Assembly (NCBI RefSeq): GCF_024666615.1
Contig: NZ_CP088297.1
Location: forward strand, 1,116,001 to 1,180,000
Direction of reading: 5' to 3'
Length of the DNA: 64,000 bases
Origin: Aquabacterium sp. J223
GTDB lineage: Bacteria > Pseudomonadota > Gammaproteobacteria > Burkholderiales > Burkholderiaceae_C
Part shown: in pieces, positions 38,043 to 47,863 of the stretch
How positions within the stretch are numbered: the stretch's first letter is position 1
How the letters are laid out: every line of letters begins with the position of its first letter
Position numbers and translations under genes: made by a program
The notes under the pieces: model-generated
What the model saw: only the letters and a program-made list of their open reading frames with translations
Told to the model about the DNA's origin: nothing
The model's database searches: none

Positions 38043-38909
38043 TCAGAACGCCAGCGTCGCGCGGCCCGTCTGGCCCACCTTCAGCAGCCGCTCGATGCCC
38101 TCCAGCGGGAAGGCGTTCATGCCCCAGGTCAGCGCGCCGCCCATGCGAGCGTCGGCGCGGTAGGCGGCCAGCGCGTCGCCCACGGCATGGCCCCGCTCGC
38201 CGGTGGCGGGGTCGACGTCGGGGATCGAGCAGCGGGTGCAGGGCTTGCACAGCTTCAGCCGCACCTGTCCCTCGTCGGTGTCGAAGGCGATCTCGTCGAG
38301 GAAGTCCTCGCCGTGGTCGTCGAGCCGGCCGTCCAGGCCCTCGATCACCAGGTTGGGCCGGAAGCGGGCCTCGGTCACCGGCGGCTGGCCGGCGGCGGCG
38401 AGCCGCGTGTTCAGCGCCGACAGCGAGCCGGTGGAGCTGACCAGCAGCGGGAAGCCGTCGGCAAAGGCGGTCTGCGCCTCGTGGCCGGCGGTCCACTTGG
38501 CGTCGCAGGCGCGGCGCTGTTCGGGGTCGAAGCGCACCAGCCGGGCCTCGGTGCCGAGGAAGACGCTGAACCAGCGCGCGGCCAGGTCGCCCATGTCGTA
38601 GGCCGCCACCTCGTCGCCCCAGACGGTGGCGCGCGTCGGTGCTTCCACGGCGTCGATGCGCAGGTGCAGCGCCAGCATGCCCGGCGCGCGCAGCACGATG
38701 TCCCAGACCTTCAGCGTCGGCTTCACCAGCGCGAGCCGCGGCCAGTCGCGCTGGCTCATGAACCGGCCCTGCGCGTCGACCACCATCCAGGCGCGGTCCA
38801 GCTCCAGCCCGGTCTCGATCAGCAGCGACTCGTCCACCGCCACGCCGGCGCAGGACTTGATCGGGTAGACATGCAAGCCGGCCAGCCGCACGGGGGTCGC
38901 ATCGCTCAT
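38043..38909 (-). CDS. MOSC domain-containing molybdenum-cofactor-binding protein (YcbX/mARC-like)
   Basis: 288 residues. A MOSC N-terminal beta-barrel domain (GLHVYPIKSCAGVAVDESLL, RAWMVVDAQGRFMSQRDWPRLALV) is followed by the MOSC domain with FRPNLVIEGLDG and the Cys-rich CKPCTRCSIPDVD, whose conserved Cys would bind the cofactor. It lacks the ferredoxin domain of E. coli YcbX. It probably belongs to the N-hydroxylated-base (HAP) detoxifying reductase system, by analogy. No operon partner is on this strand; the monooxygenase gene is divergent with a 55-base gap. Confidence 0.9.
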   Translation of the reverse strand: MSDATPVRLAGLHVYPIKSCAGVAVDESLLIETGLELDRAWMVVDAQGRFMSQRDWPRLALVKPTLKVWDIVLRAPGMLALHLRIDAVEAPTRATVWGDEVAAYDMGDLAARWFSVFLGTEARLVRFDPEQRRACDAKWTAGHEAQTAFADGFPLLVSSTGSLSALNTRLAAAGQPPVTEARFRPNLVIEGLDGRLDDHGEDFLDEIAFDTDEGQVRLKLCKPCTRCSIPDVDPATGERGHAVGDALAAYRADARMGGALTWGMNAFPLEGIERLLKVGQTGRATLAF

Positions 38910-38952
38910 CGTTCGTTCCGTTCCTCGAAGGCGGCGGCATGGTAGCGCTGCC

Positions 38953-38958
38953 TAGAAT
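38953..38958 (+). promoter_or_regulatory. -10-like box TAGAAT with start codon at the expected +1
   Basis: TAGAAT, six bases, then ATG 38965. No Shine-Dalgarno sequence precedes the ATG, so the message is probably leaderless. It is the best consensus match of the five such sites in the window. Confidence 0.45.
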
Positions 38959-38964
38959 GCCGCG

Positions 38965-40077
38965 ATGGACCCGCGACCGACCCACGACGTGTGCATCCAC
39001 GGCGCCGGTGCGGTGGGCCGCAGCCTGGCGCTGGCGCTCGCCCGCCAGGGCCTGGCGGTGGTGCTGGTCGAGCCCGCCGCGCGCACCCCGGCCCCCGACC
39101 TGCGCACCTACGCGCTCAACGCGGCGTCGGTGGCGGTGCTGCGCAGCCTCAAGGTCTGGGACGCCTTGCCCGGCGACGCCGTCACCCCGGTCTACGACAT
39201 GCGGGTGCACGGCGATGCGCCCGGCGCCACGCTCGGCTTCTCGGCCTGGACGCAGCGGGTCGAGGCGCTGGCCTGGATCGTCGATGCCGGCGCGCTCGAC
39301 GCCGCGCTGGCCAGCGCGGTCAACTTCGCGCCGCATGTGCTGCGCAGCGAGCGACCGCTGCCGGCCGCGCTGCAGGCCCACTGCGAGGGGCGCGAGGCCG
39401 ACGTGCACCAGCGCCTGGGCGTGCGCTTCGAGCCGCAGGCCTATGGCCAGCGCGCCATCGCGGCACGGCTGAGCAGCGACCGCCCGCATGCCGGCACCGC
39501 CTGGCAGTGGTTCCGCTCGCCGGACGTGCTGGCGCTGCTGCCCTTCGACCGGCCCGAGGCCGGCCGCAGCTACGGCCTGGTCTGGTCGCTGCCGGCCGAA
39601 CGCGCCGACGCGCTGATGGCGCTCGACGCGCCGGCCTTCGAGGCCGCCCTGCAGGAGGCCACCGGCGACGCCGCCGGCACGCTGCGCCTGCAGGCCGCCC
39701 GCGCGGCCTGGTCGCTGGGCTTCGCGCTGGCCGAGCCGGTGGCCGGCGCGGGCTGGGTGCTGCTCGGCGACGCCGCGCACCGGGTGCACCCGCTGGCGGG
39801 GCAGGGCCTGAACCTCGGGCTGGCCGACGTGGCGGCGCTGGCGCAGGTGCTGGCCGCGCGCGAGCCCTGGCGATCGCTGGGCGACGCCAGGCTGCTGCGC
39901 CGCTACGCCCGTGAGCGCGCCGCCGACACCCAGGCCATGGGCCAGCTCACCGACGGCCTGCTGCACCTGTTCGCCACCCGCGAGCCGTGGCTGAAGTCGC
40001 TGCGCAACCGGGGCCTGGGCGTGGTCGACCGGCTGACGGCGGTCAAGCGGGCGCTGGCCGCCCGCGCGCTGGGTTGA
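38965..40077 (+). CDS. FAD-dependent monooxygenase, UbiH/UbiI/UbiF (ubiquinone hydroxylase) family
   Basis: 370 residues. An N-terminal dinucleotide-binding motif CIHGAGAVGRSLALALARQG leads to the second FAD motif GDAAHRVHPLAGQGLNLGLADV, the ubiH family signature. These enzymes hydroxylate the ubiquinone ring during biosynthesis at the membrane surface; which carbon cannot be told from sequence alone. The middle conserved region around DLRTYALNAASV fits the UbiH group. It is followed by dsbC after 103 bases. Confidence 0.88.
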   Translation: MDPRPTHDVCIHGAGAVGRSLALALARQGLAVVLVEPAARTPAPDLRTYALNAASVAVLRSLKVWDALPGDAVTPVYDMRVHGDAPGATLGFSAWTQRVEALAWIVDAGALDAALASAVNFAPHVLRSERPLPAALQAHCEGREADVHQRLGVRFEPQAYGQRAIAARLSSDRPHAGTAWQWFRSPDVLALLPFDRPEAGRSYGLVWSLPAERADALMALDAPAFEAALQEATGDAAGTLRLQAARAAWSLGFALAEPVAGAGWVLLGDAAHRVHPLAGQGLNLGLADVAALAQVLAAREPWRSLGDARLLRRYARERAADTQAMGQLTDGLLHLFATREPWLKSLRNRGLGVVDRLTAVKRALAARALG

Positions 40078-40180
40078 GACGGCCGCTGGCGTGTCGGGTT
40101 TGACGCCCGCGTTCGCCTTGCCCGCATCGGGTGGTTGGGGCGCCGCCTATCATCCCGGTTCGCCCCTCCGAGGAACCGAG

Positions 40181-40900
40181 ATGTCCTTCCGCCTTGCCCG
40201 CCGGCCGCTGCTGGCCGCCGCGTTCGCCGTCCTGGCGCTGCCCGCCGTCGCCCAGGAGGCGGCCATCCGCAAGAACCTGGCCGACGTGCTGCCCAAGATC
40301 GACGAGGTGGTGAGGACGCCGGTGCCCGGCCTGTGGGAGATCCGCATCGGCCAGGACGTGCTCTACACCGACGAGCAGGGCCGCTATGTGATGCAGGGGC
40401 AGATCACCGACGTCAGGTCGCGCCGCAACCTGACGCAGGAGCGGCTGGACAAGCTGTCGGCCATCGATTTCGCCAGCCTGTCGCCGAAGGACGCGGTGGT
40501 GTGGAAGACCGGCAACGGCAAGCGCAAGCTGGCCGTCTTCGCCGATCCCAACTGCGGCTACTGCAAGCGCTTCGAACGCTCGCTCAGCGACCTGAAGGAC
40601 GCCACGGTCTACACCTACATCATCCCCATCCTCGGGCCCGACTCGGCCGAGAAGTCCAAGGCCATCTGGTGTGCCAAGGACAGCACCGCCGCCTGGCGCG
40701 GCTGGATGCTGGACCAGGCCAGCCCGCCCAAGCCGATGGGCCAGTGCGACACCGCCGCGCTCGACCGCAACCTGGCCTTCGCCCGCAAGCACCGCATCAC
40801 CGGCACGCCGTCGATCTTCTTCGAGGACGGCAGCCGCATCCCCGGCGCGGTGCCGATGGAGCAGGTGGAGCAGAAGCTGCAGGACGTCTCGAAAGGCTAG
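40181..40900 (+). CDS. dsbC: Thiol:disulfide interchange protein DsbC
   Basis: 239 residues. A signal peptide (MSFRLARRPLLAAAFAVLALPAVAQ, cleavage after Ala) leads to the N-terminal dimerisation domain with GLWEIRIGQDVLYTDEQGRYVMQGQI, a linker helix, and a thioredoxin domain with active site Cys125-Gly-Tyr-Cys128 and a cis-Pro loop TGTPSIFFEDG. A second Cys pair (WCAK, GQCD) matches the DsbC structural disulfide. Periplasmic isomerase that repairs wrong disulfides and is kept reduced by DsbD. ATG 40181 has GAGGAACCGAG upstream. Confidence 0.94.
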   Translation: MSFRLARRPLLAAAFAVLALPAVAQEAAIRKNLADVLPKIDEVVRTPVPGLWEIRIGQDVLYTDEQGRYVMQGQITDVRSRRNLTQERLDKLSAIDFASLSPKDAVVWKTGNGKRKLAVFADPNCGYCKRFERSLSDLKDATVYTYIIPILGPDSAEKSKAIWCAKDSTAAWRGWMLDQASPPKPMGQCDTAALDRNLAFARKHRITGTPSIFFEDGSRIPGAVPMEQVEQKLQDVSKG

Positions 40901-40915
40901 CCCCTGACGGCTGGC

Positions 40916-40921
40916 GACAAT
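40916..40921 (+). promoter_or_regulatory. -10-like box GACAAT in front of the DUF3429 gene
   Basis: GACAAT, seven bases, then ATG 40929, without a Shine-Dalgarno sequence. It argues that the start is 40929 and not the in-frame ATG at 40920, which lies inside the box. Confidence 0.35.
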
Positions 40922-40928
40922 GGCCGCC

Positions 40929-41381
40929 ATGGACATCACCGCCGCCGTTCCCGTCGTGCCCGGCCCCGACGCGCTGCCCCGGCGGCTGGGGCATGCGGGA
41001 CTGATCCCCTTCGTCGCCGGCGCGGGGCTGGTGTGGGTGGTGCAGCCCGAGGCGCATCCCTACGTGCTGCTGGCGCTGTCGACCTACGCGGCGACCATCG
41101 TCAGCTTCCTCGGCGCGCTGCACTGGGGGCTGGCCATGCGCCGGCCGTCGCCGCCACCGGGGCGCTGGTGGTGGGGCATCGCCACGCCGCTCGGCGCCTG
41201 GGTGGGCGCGATGATGCCGCCGGCCTCCGGCCTGGTGGTGCTGGGCGCGCTGCTGGTGGCGTGCTACCTCGTCGACCGCAGGGTCTACCGGGACGAGGGG
41301 CTGGCCCACTGGCTGACGCTGCGCTTCCGGCTGAGCGTGGTCGCCGCGTTCAGCTGCTTCCTCGGCGCGGCCGGCGCCTGA
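40929..41381 (+). CDS. DUF3429 family inner-membrane protein
   Basis: 150 residues from ATG 40929. Four hydrophobic helices: residues about 22-40 (LGHAGLIPFVAGAGLVWVV), 47-65 (VLLALSTYAATIVSFLGALHW), 78-115 and 130-150. The motif SFLGALHWGLAM is the DUF3429 hallmark. Function unknown; homologues occur widely in proteobacteria. It lies 29 bases after dsbC and 17 before the M61 peptidase gene. Confidence 0.85.
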   Translation: MDITAAVPVVPGPDALPRRLGHAGLIPFVAGAGLVWVVQPEAHPYVLLALSTYAATIVSFLGALHWGLAMRRPSPPPGRWWWGIATPLGAWVGAMMPPASGLVVLGALLVACYLVDRRVYRDEGLAHWLTLRFRLSVVAAFSCFLGAAGA

Positions 41382-41397
41382 CCGACTGACCGCCCCC

Positions 41398-43140
41398 GTG
41401 ACCACCTCGCCCCTGCAGTACCACGTCGAACTCGACGACCCCCGCGCCCACCGCTTCGCCGTCACGCTGACGGTGCCCGATGCCGACGACGGCCTGTGCG
41501 TCTCGCTGCCGGTGTGGATTCCCGGCAGCTACCTGGTGCGCGAGTTCGCCCGGCACCTGTCGGCGCTGCAGGCCGAGCAGGACGGCCAGCCGGTGCCGGT
41601 CGAGCAACTGGACAAGGCGCGCTGGCGGGTGCGCAGCGGCCGGCCCGGGCCGCTGACGCTGCGCTGGCGGGTCTACGCCTTCGACCGATCCGTGCGGGCC
41701 GCCTTCCTCGACGGCGAACGCGGCTTCTTCAACGGCACCAGCCTGTTGCTGCGCGTCGAAGGGCAGGAGACGCGGCCGCACACCTTGAGCCTGGGGCCGC
41801 TGCCCGAGGGCTGGGAAGTGGCCACGGCGCTGAAACCCCGCCCCGGGGCCGTCCACCACTTCGAGGCCGCCGACTACGACGAGCTGGTCGACCACCCGGT
41901 GGAGCTGGGCACCTTCTGGCGCGGCCGCTTCGAGGCCGGCGGCGTGCCGCACGAGTTCGCCGTGACCGGCGCCTGGCCGGGCTTCGACGGCGAACGGCTG
42001 CTGGCCGACGCGCAGGCGATCTGCGCCGCGCAGATCGCCTTCTGGGGCGGCAGCCCCTGCGAGCGGTACGTGTTCCTGCTCAACGCGGTGGACGACGGCT
42101 ACGGCGGGCTGGAGCACCGCGCCAGCACCGCGCTGATCTGCGGCCGCAAGGACCTGCCGCGGAAGGGGCAGGCCGGCGCGCCGAGCGAGGGCTACGCCAC
42201 CCTGCTCGGGCTGATCAGCCATGAGTACTTCCACACCTGGAACGTCAAGCGGCTGAAGCCGGCGGAGTTCGCCCGGCTCGACTACCGGCAGGAGAACTAC
42301 ACCCGGTTGCTCTGGTTCTTCGAGGGCTTCACCTCCTACTACGACGACCTGTTCCTGGTGCGCGCCGGCCTGATCGACGAGGCCCGCTACCTGCAGCTGC
42401 TGGGCAAGGCGATCAACGGCGTGCTCGCCACGCCGGGGCGCAAGGTGCAGAGCCTGGCCGACGCCAGCTTCGACGCCTGGGTGAAGTACTACCGCCAGGA
42501 CGAGAACACCCCCAACGCCACCGTGAGCTACTACACCAAGGGCTCGCTGGTGGCGTTGGCGCTGGACCTGTCGCTGCGCCGCGCCGGCGGCACGCTGGAC
42601 GCGGTGATGCACGACCTGTGGCAGCGCGGCGGCGGCGGGCCGATCGGCGAGGCCGACATCCTGGACGCGGTGCGCCGGGCAGGGGGCGCCGACGGCGCCG
42701 CCATCGCCGAGCAGCTGGTGCAGTGGGTGCACGGCACCGACGACCTGCCGCTGGTGGCGCTGCTGGCCGCGGCCGGCGTGCAGGCCAAGGCCGAGCCGCA
42801 GACCGGGCTGGCCGCGGCGCTGGGGCTCAAGCTGTCCGAAGGCCCGGTGACCGGCATCCAGGTGCGGCAGGTGCTCGCCGGTGGTGCGGGCGAAGCGGCC
42901 GGCATCGGCGCTGGCGACGAACTGCTGGGCGCCGACGGCTGGCGCCTGCGCCGGCTGGACGAGGCGCAGCAATGGCGGCTGGACGGCCAGCCGCTGCGGC
43001 TGCTGCTGGCGCGCGACCAGCGCCTGCACGAGGTGGGCGTGACGCCGGCGGCAGCGCCGGCGCAGTTCTCCCTCGCCACGGTCGCCGCGCCGGCCGACGA
43101 CCCTGCGGCGGCGCTGCGCCGCGCATGGCTGGGACGCTGA
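41398..43140 (+). CDS. M61 family metallopeptidase (glycyl-aminopeptidase type) with PDZ domain
   Basis: 580 residues from GTG 41398. An N-terminal beta domain (YHVELDDPRAHRFAVTLTVP, VWIPGSYLVREFARHL) is followed by the gluzincin catalytic core: zinc site His275-Glu-Tyr-Phe-His279 (HEYFHTW) with third ligand Glu309 in WFFEGFTSYY. Helical domain, then a PDZ domain at residues about 475-550 (GIQVRQVLAGGAGEAAGIGAGDEL). There is no signal peptide, so it is cytoplasmic unless secreted by another route. The relatives are clan MA aminopeptidases that prefer Gly or Ala at the N-terminus. The next gene starts 16 bases before its stop. Confidence 0.92.
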   Translation: MTTSPLQYHVELDDPRAHRFAVTLTVPDADDGLCVSLPVWIPGSYLVREFARHLSALQAEQDGQPVPVEQLDKARWRVRSGRPGPLTLRWRVYAFDRSVRAAFLDGERGFFNGTSLLLRVEGQETRPHTLSLGPLPEGWEVATALKPRPGAVHHFEAADYDELVDHPVELGTFWRGRFEAGGVPHEFAVTGAWPGFDGERLLADAQAICAAQIAFWGGSPCERYVFLLNAVDDGYGGLEHRASTALICGRKDLPRKGQAGAPSEGYATLLGLISHEYFHTWNVKRLKPAEFARLDYRQENYTRLLWFFEGFTSYYDDLFLVRAGLIDEARYLQLLGKAINGVLATPGRKVQSLADASFDAWVKYYRQDENTPNATVSYYTKGSLVALALDLSLRRAGGTLDAVMHDLWQRGGGGPIGEADILDAVRRAGGADGAAIAEQLVQWVHGTDDLPLVALLAAAGVQAKAEPQTGLAAALGLKLSEGPVTGIQVRQVLAGGAGEAAGIGAGDELLGADGWRLRRLDEAQQWRLDGQPLRLLLARDQRLHEVGVTPAAAPAQFSLATVAAPADDPAAALRRAWLGR

Positions 43141-44216
43141 TCCCCAAAGGCCGTCGCCTGCGCGCGGCGGCCCTGCTGCTGGCGGTGGTGGCGCTGCACG
43201 GCCTGCTGCTGCAGGCGATCGGCCAGCGCATGGGCGAGCCGCCGGAGCCACCGCCGCTGCGCCGGATGGAGGCGGTCTTCACGCGCAGCCTGGAGCCCGC
43301 CGAACCGCCGCCGCCGTCCGCCCCGCCCCGGCCCCGCCGGCCCCCGGCGCGGCCGGCCGCGGCGCCGTCGCCGTCGCCGTCGATGGCCGCCTCGGCCGCC
43401 GAGGGTCCCTCGCAGGCGGTGGCGGAATCCGCTCCCGCGTTCGCGTCGGTCGAGGCGTCGGCCGAGCCGGTGGCGCCCCCACCCGAGACGGCGGTCGAGG
43501 CACCGCCCGCGGCCGCCGCCCCGGCGGTGGCCGAAACACCACCCTTCGAATGGCCGCCGTCGACCCGGCTCGACTACCGCGTCACCGGCGACTTCCGGGG
43601 GCCGCTGGACGGCTGGGCGCGGGTGCAGTGGATCCGCGACGGCGAGCGCTACCAGGTGCAGCTGGACGTCGAGGTGGGGCTGGTCGCCTCCCGCCGCATG
43701 ACCAGCGACGGCACGCTGACCGCCGACGGCCTGAAGCCGCGGCGCTATGAGGAGCGCACCGCGGTGATGGGCCGCGAGCGCCGCGCCGGCGTGGCGTTCG
43801 GTCCGGCGGCGCTGGTGCTGAACGACGGCAGCGAGCTGGCGCTGCCCGCCGGCGTGCAGGACAGCGCCAGCCAGTTCGTGCAGCTGAGCTTCCTGTTCAC
43901 GCTGCAGCCGTCGCTGCTGGCCATCGGCCGCCACGTCGACCTGCCGGTGGCGCTGCCCCGGCGGCTGGACACCTGGCGCTACGAGGTGGTGGGCGAGGCG
44001 CTGGTGGCCACGCCCTTCGGCGCGGTGCCGGCCTGGCATGTGCGGCCGCACCGGCCGCAGGCGCCGGAGCGCGCCGGCGGCGTGATGACGGCCGAGGCCT
44101 GGTTCGCGCCCAGCCTCCAGTACCTGCCGGTGCGCATCCACATCGCCGACCCGCGCGGCGCCGAACTGGACCTGCTGATCGAGCAGCCGCCGTGGCAGGC
44201 GGGGCCGGGCCGCTGA
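43125..44216 (+). CDS. DUF3108 domain-containing envelope protein
   Basis: 363 residues. One N-terminal membrane segment (LRAAALLLAVVALHGLLLQAI) looks TonB-like. It is followed by about 100 residues of Pro/Ala/Glu/Ser-rich, probably periplasm-spanning sequence, then a beta-rich DUF3108 domain from residue about 140 (LDYRVTGDFRGPLDGWARVQWIRDG, VASRRMTSDGTLTADGLKPRRYEER). The fold resembles lipoprotein-carrier-like half barrels. Function unknown. It overlaps the M61 gene by 16 bases and is probably co-translated with it. Confidence 0.85.
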   Translation: MAGTLIPKGRRLRAAALLLAVVALHGLLLQAIGQRMGEPPEPPPLRRMEAVFTRSLEPAEPPPPSAPPRPRRPPARPAAAPSPSPSMAASAAEGPSQAVAESAPAFASVEASAEPVAPPPETAVEAPPAAAAPAVAETPPFEWPPSTRLDYRVTGDFRGPLDGWARVQWIRDGERYQVQLDVEVGLVASRRMTSDGTLTADGLKPRRYEERTAVMGRERRAGVAFGPAALVLNDGSELALPAGVQDSASQFVQLSFLFTLQPSLLAIGRHVDLPVALPRRLDTWRYEVVGEALVATPFGAVPAWHVRPHRPQAPERAGGVMTAEAWFAPSLQYLPVRIHIADPRGAELDLLIEQPPWQAGPGR

Positions 44217-44235
44217 AGGCCGCTGGCGGGACGAC

Positions 44236-44790
44236 CTAGGGCTGCAGCCAGCGCCCGGCGCCGTCGCGCGACCAGGCGGCACGCCGGTGCGGCACCCCGA
44301 TCTCCAGCCAGTCGATGCCGAGCACCCGGCCGTGCAGCACCGCGAAGTGGTTGCGGCGGTCCAGCGGGGGCGCCGGCGTGGCGGTGGGCTCGAGGTCGGC
44401 GCCCGGCGCCAGTGGCGAGAGGTAGTCCCGCGCGGACGAGGTCAGGGCCAGCCGGGCCCAGCGCGAGCTGACGGCCAGTCCGTCGCGGTCGACGGCCAGT
44501 TCGAGGTCGAGCCGCACCTGCCAGCTCAAGCCCGGCGACCACAGCACCAGGCAGCCGCGCGGCTGCAGCAGCAGCTGCCGCACCTTGGCGCTGCGCGCGT
44601 CGGTGTACAGCCGCAGCAGCCGGGCCGCCGGTTCGACCTCGCGCAGCACCACGGTGCGGGCGTCGGGCCGTCCGTCGTCCACCGTGGCCAGCACGCCGAG
44701 CCGCCAGGCATGGTCGCGGTCGGTCACCGCACGTGCCAACTCCTGCCAGACCGCGGCATGAAGGGCGTCCAGGTCGTGCGGCGCGGCCAT
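44236..44790 (-). CDS. Pyridoxamine 5'-phosphate oxidase-like FMN-binding protein
   Basis: 184 residues, split-barrel flavin fold of the Alr4036 type rather than true PdxH. It shows VLATVDDGRPDARTVVLREVE, LYTDARSAKVRQLLLQPRGCLVLWSP and the C-terminal DRRNHFAVLHGRVLGIDWLEIG. It may reduce or oxidise a small flavin-dependent substrate; PdxH activity is doubtful because the PdxH C-terminal RxR motif is not seen. It lies 11 bases after lysS on the same strand. Confidence 0.82.
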   Translation of the reverse strand: MAAPHDLDALHAAVWQELARAVTDRDHAWRLGVLATVDDGRPDARTVVLREVEPAARLLRLYTDARSAKVRQLLLQPRGCLVLWSPGLSWQVRLDLELAVDRDGLAVSSRWARLALTSSARDYLSPLAPGADLEPTATPAPPLDRRNHFAVLHGRVLGIDWLEIGVPHRRAAWSRDGAGRWLQP

Positions 44791-44801
44791 GCCCGCGGGC
44801 G

Positions 44802-46316
44802 CTAGGCCTCGCGGCGCAGCGCCGGGAAGAGGATGACGTCGCGGATGCTGGGCGAGTCGGTCAGCAGCATGACCAGCCGGTCGAGGCCGATGCCGCAGCC
44901 GCCGGTGGGCGGCATGCCGACCTCCAGCGCACGGATGAAGTCGGCGTCGTAGTACATCGCCTCTTCGTCGCCCGCGGCCTTGTTGTTCGCCTGCGCCTGG
45001 AAGCGCGCGGCCTGGTCCTCGGCGTCGTTGAGCTCGGAGAAGCCGTTGGCCACTTCACGGCCGGTGATGAAGAGCTCGAAGCGCTCGGTGATCGTCGGGT
45101 CGGTGTCGGACGCGCGCGCCAGCGGCGACACCTCGACGGGGTAGTCGACGATGAAGGTCGGCGCCCAGAGCTTGTCCTCCACCGCGGCCTCGAAGAGGCC
45201 GAACTGCAGTTCGGCCAAGGTCCAGTGCGCGGGCACCGCTTCACCGAGGGCCTGCAGCCTGGCGCGCAGCACCACGGGGTCGCGCGCCTCGGCCTCGCTC
45301 ACGCCGGCGTGCGCCACCAGCGACTGCGGAATGGTCAGGCGGGTGAACGGCGTCTCCAGGTCCACCTCGCGGCCGGCGTAGGGCAGGCGCATCGAGCCGG
45401 TGGCGGCCCGCGCCGCATGGCGCAGCACGTTCTCGGTGAAGTCCATCAGGTCGTGGTGGTTCCAGTACGCCGCGTAGAACTCCATCATCGTGAACTCGGG
45501 GTTGTGACGCACCGAGATGCCTTCGTTGCGGAAGCTCCGGTTGATCTCGAACACCCGCTCGAAGCCGCCGACGATGAGGCGCTTCAGGTACAGCTCCGGC
45601 GCGATGCGCAGGAACATCTCCTGGTCCAGCGCGTTGTGGTGCGTGACGAACGGCTTGGCATTGGCGCCGCCGGGAATGGGGTGGAGCATCGGCGTCTCCA
45701 CCTCCAGGAAGCCGTGCTCGACCATGTAGCCGCGGATCGACGAGATGGCCTTGCTGCGGGCGACGAAGCGTGCCCGTGCCGCCTCGTCGGTGATCAGGTC
45801 GACGTAGCGCTGGCGGTACTTCTGCTCCTGGTCCGCCATGCCGTGGAACTTGTCCGGCAGCGGGCGCAGGCTCTTGGTCAGCAGCCGCACCGAGGTGACC
45901 TTGACCGACAGCTCGCCGGTGCGGGTCTTGAACAGCTCGCCCTCGGCGCCGAGGATGTCGCCCAGGTCCCCGTGCTTGAAGGCCTCGTAGGCCGCCTCGC
46001 CCACCGCGTCCCTGCCGACGTAGAGCTGGATGCGGCCGTGCGTCGGCCCGAACGAGCCGTCCTGCAGCGTGCCGAAGCTGGCCTTGCCCATCACGCGCTT
46101 GAGCATCAGCCGGCCGGCCACCTTCACCACCACCCGCTGGGGTTCCAGCTCGGCGTTGTCCACCGGGCCGTAGGCCGTCTGCAGGTCGGCCGCGTGGTGC
46201 GTCGGCTTGAAGTCGTTGGGAAAGGCCACGCCCTGCGCCCGCACCGCGGCGAGCTTCTCGCGGCGCTCGGCGATCAGGTGGTTGGGGTCCTGTGCGGGGG
46301 CGGCGGATTGGCTCAT
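44802..46316 (-). CDS. lysS: Lysyl-tRNA synthetase, class II
   Basis: 504 residues. The N-terminal OB-fold anticodon domain contains [24 protein letters not shown]. Class II motif 2 is [24 protein letters not shown] and motif 3 is [26 protein letters not shown]. Charges tRNA-Lys with lysine in the cytoplasm. It starts at ATG 46316; the divergent ugd promoter region of 155 bases follows. The PNPOx-like gene is probably the second cistron. Confidence 0.97.
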   Translation of the reverse strand: MSQSAAPAQDPNHLIAERREKLAAVRAQGVAFPNDFKPTHHAADLQTAYGPVDNAELEPQRVVVKVAGRLMLKRVMGKASFGTLQDGSFGPTHGRIQLYVGRDAVGEAAYEAFKHGDLGDILGAEGELFKTRTGELSVKVTSVRLLTKSLRPLPDKFHGMADQEQKYRQRYVDLITDEAARARFVARSKAISSIRGYMVEHGFLEVETPMLHPIPGGANAKPFVTHHNALDQEMFLRIAPELYLKRLIVGGFERVFEINRSFRNEGISVRHNPEFTMMEFYAAYWNHHDLMDFTENVLRHAARAATGSMRLPYAGREVDLETPFTRLTIPQSLVAHAGVSEAEARDPVVLRARLQALGEAVPAHWTLAELQFGLFEAAVEDKLWAPTFIVDYPVEVSPLARASDTDPTITERFELFITGREVANGFSELNDAEDQAARFQAQANNKAAGDEEAMYYDADFIRALEVGMPPTGGCGIGLDRLVMLLTDSPSIRDVILFPALRREA

Positions 46317-46471
46317 GAAGGCGGGCTCGGGAAGGCGTGAACGATGGACGAAAGGGGCCTGGATTCTAGGCGGCGGGCTCCCCCCACACCGGTGGTCGCG
46401 GCGAGGCGGGCATGGGGTCGAACCTAAAATCGGCCCGCTTCTTGCGATCGCGACAACCGGGAGGAATCAGC

Positions 46472-47803
46472 ATGAAGATCACGGTCATCGGCACCGGTTA
46501 CGTGGGCCTGGTCACCGGCGCCTGCCTGGCCGAGATGGGCAATCACGTCATGTGCCTGGACGTCGACCCGCGCAAGATCGAGATCCTGAACGCCGGCGAG
46601 CTGCCCATCCACGAGCCCGGGCTGGGTGACATGGTCCGGCGCAACGCGGAGGCCGGCCGCCTGGACTTCACCACAGACGTCGACTGCGCCGTGGCGCACG
46701 GCAAGGTGCAGTTCATCGCGGTGGGCACGCCGCCGGACGAAGACGGCTCGGCGGACCTGCAGTACGTGCTCGCCGCCGCCCGCAGCATCGGCGAGCGCAT
46801 GACCGCGTCCAAGGTCATCGTCGACAAGAGCACCGTGCCGGTGGGCACCGGTGACAAGGTGGAGGCGGTGGTGGCCGACGCGCTCAGGCAGCGCGGCGTG
46901 GACCTGAAGTTCTCGGTGGTGTCCAACCCCGAGTTCCTCAAGGAGGGCGCGGCCCTCGCCGACTTCATGCGACCGGACCGGGTGGTGATCGGCGTGGACG
47001 GCGAGGACGAGGACGCGGTGGAGACGCTGCGCGCCATCTACGGGCCCTTCGTGCGCAACCGCGACCGCTTCCTGGTGATGGACCGGCGCAGTGCGGAGTT
47101 CACCAAGTACGCCGCGAACGCCATGCTCGCCACCCGCATCAGCTTCATGAACGAGCTGTCGCGCCTGGCCGAGCGGCTGAACGTCGACATCGAGTGGGTG
47201 CGGCAGGGCATCGGCGCCGACCCCCGCATCGGCACGCACTTCCTGTACGCCGGCTGTGGCTACGGCGGCTCCTGCTTCCCCAAGGACGTGAAGGCGCTGC
47301 TGCGGTCCGGGGAGGAGGCCGGCATGGGGCTGGAACTGCTGGGCTCGGTGGAGAACGTCAACGAGCGGCAGAAGCAGGTGCTGGTCGACAAGATCGTCGA
47401 GCGCTTCGGCCCCGACCTCGCGGGTCGCCGCTTCGCGCTGTGGGGCCTGGCCTTCAAGCCGGGCACCGACGACATGCGCGAGGCCCCGAGCCGGGTGCTC
47501 ATCGAGGCGCTGCTGCAGCGGGGGGCCACCCTGCAGGCCTACGACCCGGTGGCCATCACCGAGGCCCGGCGGGCGATCGGCGAGCGCCCCGGCCTCAGCT
47601 ACGCGACCAGCGCCCTGGAAGCGCTGGAAGGCGCCGACGCCCTGGTCATCGTCACCGAGTGGAAGGAGTTCCGCGCGCCCGACTTCGACGACATCAAGGC
47701 GACGCTGAAGCAGCCGGTGATCTTCGACGGCCGCAACCTGTACGAGCCCGGCTGGCTGAAGCGGATGGGGTTCGAGTACCGGGGGGTGGGGCGGGCCGCC
47801 TGA
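46472..47803 (+). CDS. ugd: UDP-glucose 6-dehydrogenase
   Basis: 443 residues. Two-step NAD oxidation of UDP-glucose to UDP-glucuronate, a precursor for acidic polysaccharides. N-terminal NAD motif [19 protein letters not shown], catalytic Cys in [12 protein letters not shown], and C-terminal domain [33 protein letters not shown] precedes ATG 46472; TAAAAT at 46425-46430 may be the -10. First gene of the plus-strand part of the polysaccharide locus. Its 3' third has a degraded second copy at 50006-50222. Confidence 0.96.
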   Translation: MKITVIGTGYVGLVTGACLAEMGNHVMCLDVDPRKIEILNAGELPIHEPGLGDMVRRNAEAGRLDFTTDVDCAVAHGKVQFIAVGTPPDEDGSADLQYVLAAARSIGERMTASKVIVDKSTVPVGTGDKVEAVVADALRQRGVDLKFSVVSNPEFLKEGAALADFMRPDRVVIGVDGEDEDAVETLRAIYGPFVRNRDRFLVMDRRSAEFTKYAANAMLATRISFMNELSRLAERLNVDIEWVRQGIGADPRIGTHFLYAGCGYGGSCFPKDVKALLRSGEEAGMGLELLGSVENVNERQKQVLVDKIVERFGPDLAGRRFALWGLAFKPGTDDMREAPSRVLIEALLQRGATLQAYDPVAITEARRAIGERPGLSYATSALEALEGADALVIVTEWKEFRAPDFDDIKATLKQPVIFDGRNLYEPGWLKRMGFEYRGVGRAA

Positions 47804-47863
47804 GGGCGAAGGCGGTGGCGCGAGCGGCCACAATACGGCCTTCCTCGCGTGTTCCGCTCGCTC

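Noticed and set aside
40920-40928. ATG 40920 as the start of the DUF3429 gene
   Set aside because: This ATG lies within the -10-like GACAAT box; ATG 40929 fits both the box geometry and the family N-terminus better.
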